Assembly (NCBI GenBank): GCA_947579665.1
Contig: OX388345.1
Span: 64,905,454 to 64,969,453 of the forward strand
DNA length: 64,000 nucleotides
Reading direction: 5' to 3'
Source: Sympetrum striolatum
Taxonomy: Eukaryota; Arthropoda; Insecta; Odonata; Libellulidae
Shown here in pieces: positions 60,001-64,000 of this stretch. A program made the translations under genes and the position numbers. The first letter of the stretch is position 1. Each line of letters begins with the position of its first letter. The notes beneath the pieces are model-generated. The model was not told where the DNA came from and did no database searches. It saw only the letters and a program-made list of their open reading frames with translations.

Positions 60001-63000
60001 AGACCTATAAAACATTGCCTTCATAAAAGTTGTCCCAGATTGAAGATTTAAAACGTTATGTGCTTATGGATTAGATGTTTACATTCCGATGTGTAAATGC
60101 AAATGGATTGGGAGGGAGGGGGGGAAGTAGGTGAAATCAGCAAAATATATTCGGAGGAGATTGGAGACTCTATGTTGCCCCCTTTAGTTACATCCCTGCA
60201 CTGTGCTGAGAAAATAAACTGGGAATCAATCACTGTCAAACATGAATTGCTGCTTTAGTGTCCTACTGAGCAATGCTTGTTAAGCAAGGAGATTGTAAAC
60301 ACACCTTTGCTGATTGTCTCAATATAAATTTACCGCACGGCTAGCTCCATTCTCCGCGGAACTTTGAAGGGGATCGAGATATATTCCAGAAAAATCCGAT
60401 CGCTTGCGCCACGCTAAAACAAACGACGGCGCTCAATCGCCCACGATTTTTTTCCCTTAGAAGATGCACACTGGACGGAGATTAAGAGGGACGACGAATT
60501 ATTTCGTAACGCGAGGAAGAAAGCATGACGCAGACTGTTCTCGGCGAACACTCTGAAGTCCAAATACGAAAACACCTCTCGGAGAATTAACATACTCACG
60601 TGCATTCTCCTACGACGCCGAGATGAAAACACTCGCGCCAGGAAGGGAAAAGAACGAAACGTAATACAAGCATCGAAAAACGCTGGTAAGGAGACTAAAA
60701 ATGTTTTAACTTCCTAAAGTTATAACAAAATAATTAAATTTAGTTTCTCTGTCGGCCTTTTTTCGATATGCTGACGCTTTCCAAAGATACATATAGGTAC
60801 AACTAAATGCAATAAAATTCTTATTAAAAAAACAATGTTCACGCAATAAGGCAATTTTGTTTTTTTAGAAAAACATTCAAGTTCCCTAAAATGCCATACC
60901 TTTTGAAAGAACTAGTTTGAAAAAAAAAAACAACAATGCATTGATCTTGTACAATTCCTTGTCTTCTAATTCGTTTCATTTACACCGCTCAAAGAGATAT
61001 CTTTATTCATTTAAAGCAATAAAATTGTGGACAACTTTTTCAGCCAATTTTCGAGGTATTTTTTCTAACGTAAGGAAAATGGCGCCGGACTATCATGTCT
61101 CTTATACCACTTCAATAACGACACGTATCATACGTCCGGTCGGGCACAAGGCCATGAAATCTCCGAATGCAGTTTTGCTGTCTTTTTAATGATGTAAAGT
61201 CTAAATAATAGCCGATTTCATGATCAAATTCTGGCTAATTTTTCTACACCCGTATATAAACCCTTGGTTTAGAATGTAAAAACATAGAAAAGATACGGTT
61301 GGAACGGATGGGATCCCAAGAATAATAAGGGGAACAGATTCCTCGGAGGGCAATAATTGAGAAGACCGGACGGATTTGGGAGGAATCACGAATGCCCGAA
61401 TGACCCCATAGTCGAGGGGATGCGGGTTAGAGGCACCCTTATTAGGCGCCATTACGTAAAACAGAGCTTACGGCATAGAAAATAACCCATCCGATGTACG
61501 TCAAGGCCGCTGATTGGATTAAAGAAGCGCCTGGGGATGTTTCCAAGGGAGATCACCTCTGATGGAATCGAAGCGACGGAACGCGGCCTTAATCCGCCGC
61601 CGATTCCGATCTTAATTCCCATCCTAATGAAGCGACGCGTGCATTTCCCCCTTCGATTTATTAGCACTCGCCTTCGAACGCATTCGTCCTTTTATTCGAT
61701 CAAATCCAGAGTCGAATTGTTGACGAAAAAAGGCTGCGGAAGCTCGATGAACACGTGTTACGGGCTGTAATCCTAGATTATACGGTTGGCGGTGAATCAA
61801 GACATCTTTTTATGGCTTGAAGCGCATGGAGAGCTGTTTACGGGAGAGAAAACGCGGTCATACGCGATGGGCGAAAATTTCATCGGAATTTTTTCGTTCA
61901 AGATCAATAGAGCAAGGGCTGCGACCTTCGAACTAATTTCACACGCTCTTATATTTCCTAGTGGAGAAACACTTTCGATCTCAATCAGAGAGATTTAGGC
62001 TTGTTAATATGGTAGCACAACCCAAGAACGTCTATTATGTAACAAAAGAAATGAGAGGAAAATATCATCATCGCTCCGATTACCTCAAAAAGCCAGAGAC
62101 ATACAGACAGTACCTATTAAACGAAAAAAAAACATATTACTGAATTTGACACCAAATGTGTTTACCCAACAAAATGTCAATAGCTTAATCTTCTTAATCC
62201 ATTGTTTCCCCGGAGAGATATTAAGCTTTATTTAGTCGATTCCAGGAATAGCAAGGAGAAAAGAATTATGGCAAACGTATAGGTTTTTTAAATTAAATCA
62301 CTTGGGCCTTAACTTGGTGAAACTTTATCTTAAACAGATAGGATGAATAAAATTAACTTCAATCAAAAAAGACACAAACGCACAATACTGTATTTGCGGA
62401 ATAAAGTAAATTTTAATTTTTCTTGAGTTTAAAAATAGGTTTTTGTTCAAAATGGACTGACATGGCCAGACAAAAAACCTCTCGATGCAAAACGAAAAAT
62501 CGAATTTTTTTATTAAGACCACTTTTTCATACGGAGTTTATAAAAAAACTATCATACATAATATATGCTGAAAACGAGGCTAAATAAAAATTAGTTCACA
62601 TATAAACCACCAGGAATTTTTATCAATGATTTAGACATTACAGCCTGATACATAATGTTCTACTTTTATTTGCGGAGACTGAAAGAATGTCATCAGCAGC
62701 GACTTGCTTTTCTTCACACATGAAGGCATTGGCTAAACCATTGAAGGGTTCAGAGGTGGTGCTCTTTATGTAGCTTTTGATGAGTTTTTAAGAAAAAAAA
62801 AGATCTTCCCCATGTGCCTCTTGGGGAGCTTTACTCTGCAGGGGACAACGCCACTGCATAAATGTAAATAACACGAGTTACAAAATCATTTTTCTCACTA
62901 ATATTCCCGACTGAAACAACTCGAGGGATACACTTAGACGATACTTGGGTCAGAATGGATCATCTTCCTAATGAACAACCTCTAGGAAGATGCATACTCG

Positions 63001-64000
63001 CAGAAATTAATTTCCAGGAGAAAGCTCGCACCGTACCAAACAACGCGGGATAAACATATTAATATAGTAGGCGCCATGCCTCAGAATAAGTAATTACACC
63101 GCATTTACATGCGCCGGCTTTTTTCGAGCCTCTTTAAACCCAGCTCGTCGCTTCCGTCCGAGACCGTTTAATTCCCGATATTTAAGGACGACGCGCGAAA
63201 GCACTCCGCATAAAAACATTCAGCGACGGCAAAAAACAACGCCGAGGGAGAAAGTGTGCGCAAAATGTACACATATCCCTGCGAGTTGCAGCAAGATGAA
63301 TACGCTCGGGGAGACTGATGAGAAACGAGATGCGTGTAGCTGAGAATTAAGAGAGGCTTGGATCGCGGACGACAGGCGATTAATGATTTGGTTCGAGAGG
63401 CGAGATGAGATTTCACGTCTGTCGCGGGGCTATAAATCGCCGTGTTCGATTTTACGCATCTTGAGCAAATTGAGCGGGTGAACCCACTCCCCGCTCGGGA
63501 GAGAGACAACCCCAGCCTTTTGTTCGCCCCAATTACGTGCGCCGAGACGACGGGTTCTTTGCGCCGGTGTCTGACGACCTACGACCCGCGCAAACGAGTT
63601 TGCTGACCCACTATCCGTAACACGGAACGCTATGCGGCGCGATAAATATTTCCTCGTGAATCTCCCATTTAAAAGCGATTTACGAGGACGAGCGAACGCT
63701 TTGCTCCAGAGGTGGCAAACCTCTGGCACGCGTGTCCGAAGCGAGAGATTTTTTTTGGGACGCAGAATTCTCACCACACTATCTTGATAAACTTCACTTA
63801 ACAAATGAAGCTCCGCAGTAAATAAATGTGGATTTAGCTCATTGACAATGATAATTGACGATAATTTAAGCTAAATGGCATTTTCAATGGTTTTTTCCCA
63901 TTTTTATTTTTCTTATTGACTATATTTGTATCAAATTTTAATTATTGTAGAGTGACTTGTTAATAGCGGCACAAGAACCGTTTTTTCAAGTTTGTTTTAT
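57031..64000. other. Upstream flank of exon 1: intron or 5' region of Fhos
   Basis: Exon 1 begins inside a codon, so this is intron at least at its left end. No block matching the expected FHOD N-terminus was found in any frame, so the preceding exon is probably beyond the window or too diverged to spot. It contains an inverted repeat (59561-59700) and GC/CpG-richer patches at about 58230-58800, 60330-60670, 61280-61980 and 63100-63780. Overlapping ORFs on both strands in the patches look like low stop density only. Confidence 0.75.
59561..59700. repeat. Imperfect inverted repeat, about 55-bp arms
   Basis: The left arm 59561-59615 (actgtagtta, acagatttta, actagtatc, tactagtatcatc) and right arm 59639-59700 (gatgatgctagcac, aactagtagt, aaatctgtg, aactaca) are reverse complements with indels around a 23-bp centre. 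MITE-like relic; no target duplication is visible. Confidence 0.6.

Noticed and set aside
60414..60632. Minus-strand ORF considered as an upstream Fhos exon
   Set aside because: Sequence does not match FHOD N-terminal sequences, and the frame is likely chance in a GC-richer patch.
63168..63804. Overlapping 113- and 124-residue minus-strand ORFs, considered as the Fhos N-terminal exon
   Set aside because: Neither matches the FHOD N-terminal blocks, and no splice donor with the required phase could be tied to exon 1.
1..64000. CRISPR arrays, bacterial operons, phage or viral genes
   Set aside because: No regularly spaced direct repeats with unique spacers, no prokaryote-type gene density, and no viral protein signature. 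The split formin gene shows eukaryotic chromosomal DNA.

Overview
The window is a stretch of an animal nuclear genome, most likely an arthropod and probably an insect. It is AT-rich, with long introns, GT-AG splice sites and many degraded short repeats. It has no operons and no long intergenic ORFs. The protein sequence looks more like the insect formin Fhos than the vertebrate FHOD1/FHOD3, but this rests on remembered family sequences, so the order is not resolved.

One protein-coding gene is recognised: an FHOD-family formin (insect name Fhos) on the minus strand. I could chain sixteen internal exons from 57030 down to 537. Every junction is GT-AG and every splice phase matches the next exon, giving 1,028 complete codons without a stop. 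From right to left, exons 1-6 (56972-57030 to 15504-15629) encode the regulatory GBD/FH3 (armadillo-like) part. Exons 7-8 (11331-11626, 10068-10223) encode an acidic/Ser-Pro-rich linker and a basic arginine-rich helix. Exon 9 (8228-9105) holds the proline-rich FH1 region and the start of FH2. Exons 10-16 (5754 down to 537) encode the rest of the actin-binding FH2 domain. The first coding exon(s) lie to the right of the window or are unrecognised in 57031-64000. The C-terminal DAD/autoinhibitory tail lies beyond position 1. 'Exon 1' therefore means the first exon recognised here.

The rest is intronic or flanking sequence. The intron between exons 2 and 3 is about 22.4 kb and that between exons 5 and 6 about 10.4 kb. 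They carry a complete MITE with perfect terminal inverted repeats and TA duplications (35818-36442, pogo/Tigger-like), a head-to-head pair of tRNA-derived SINE heads forming a 97-bp inverted repeat (40088-40297), and other tRNA-derived SINE pieces (4901-4972, 19561-19646). There are also several foldback repeats, short tandem duplications of 67-205 bp and a 15-bp minisatellite (30281-30385). CpG/GC-richer patches several hundred bases long recur through the long introns and the right flank.

The most noteworthy items are a tandem duplication of the 3' splice site of the FH1/FH2 exon, whose distal copy would introduce a stop; a lineage-type substitution in the FH2 GNFLN motif; the SINE hairpin; and a repeated stem-loop unit resembling part of a hammerhead ribozyme core. 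I found no sign of a wholly new multi-gene system.
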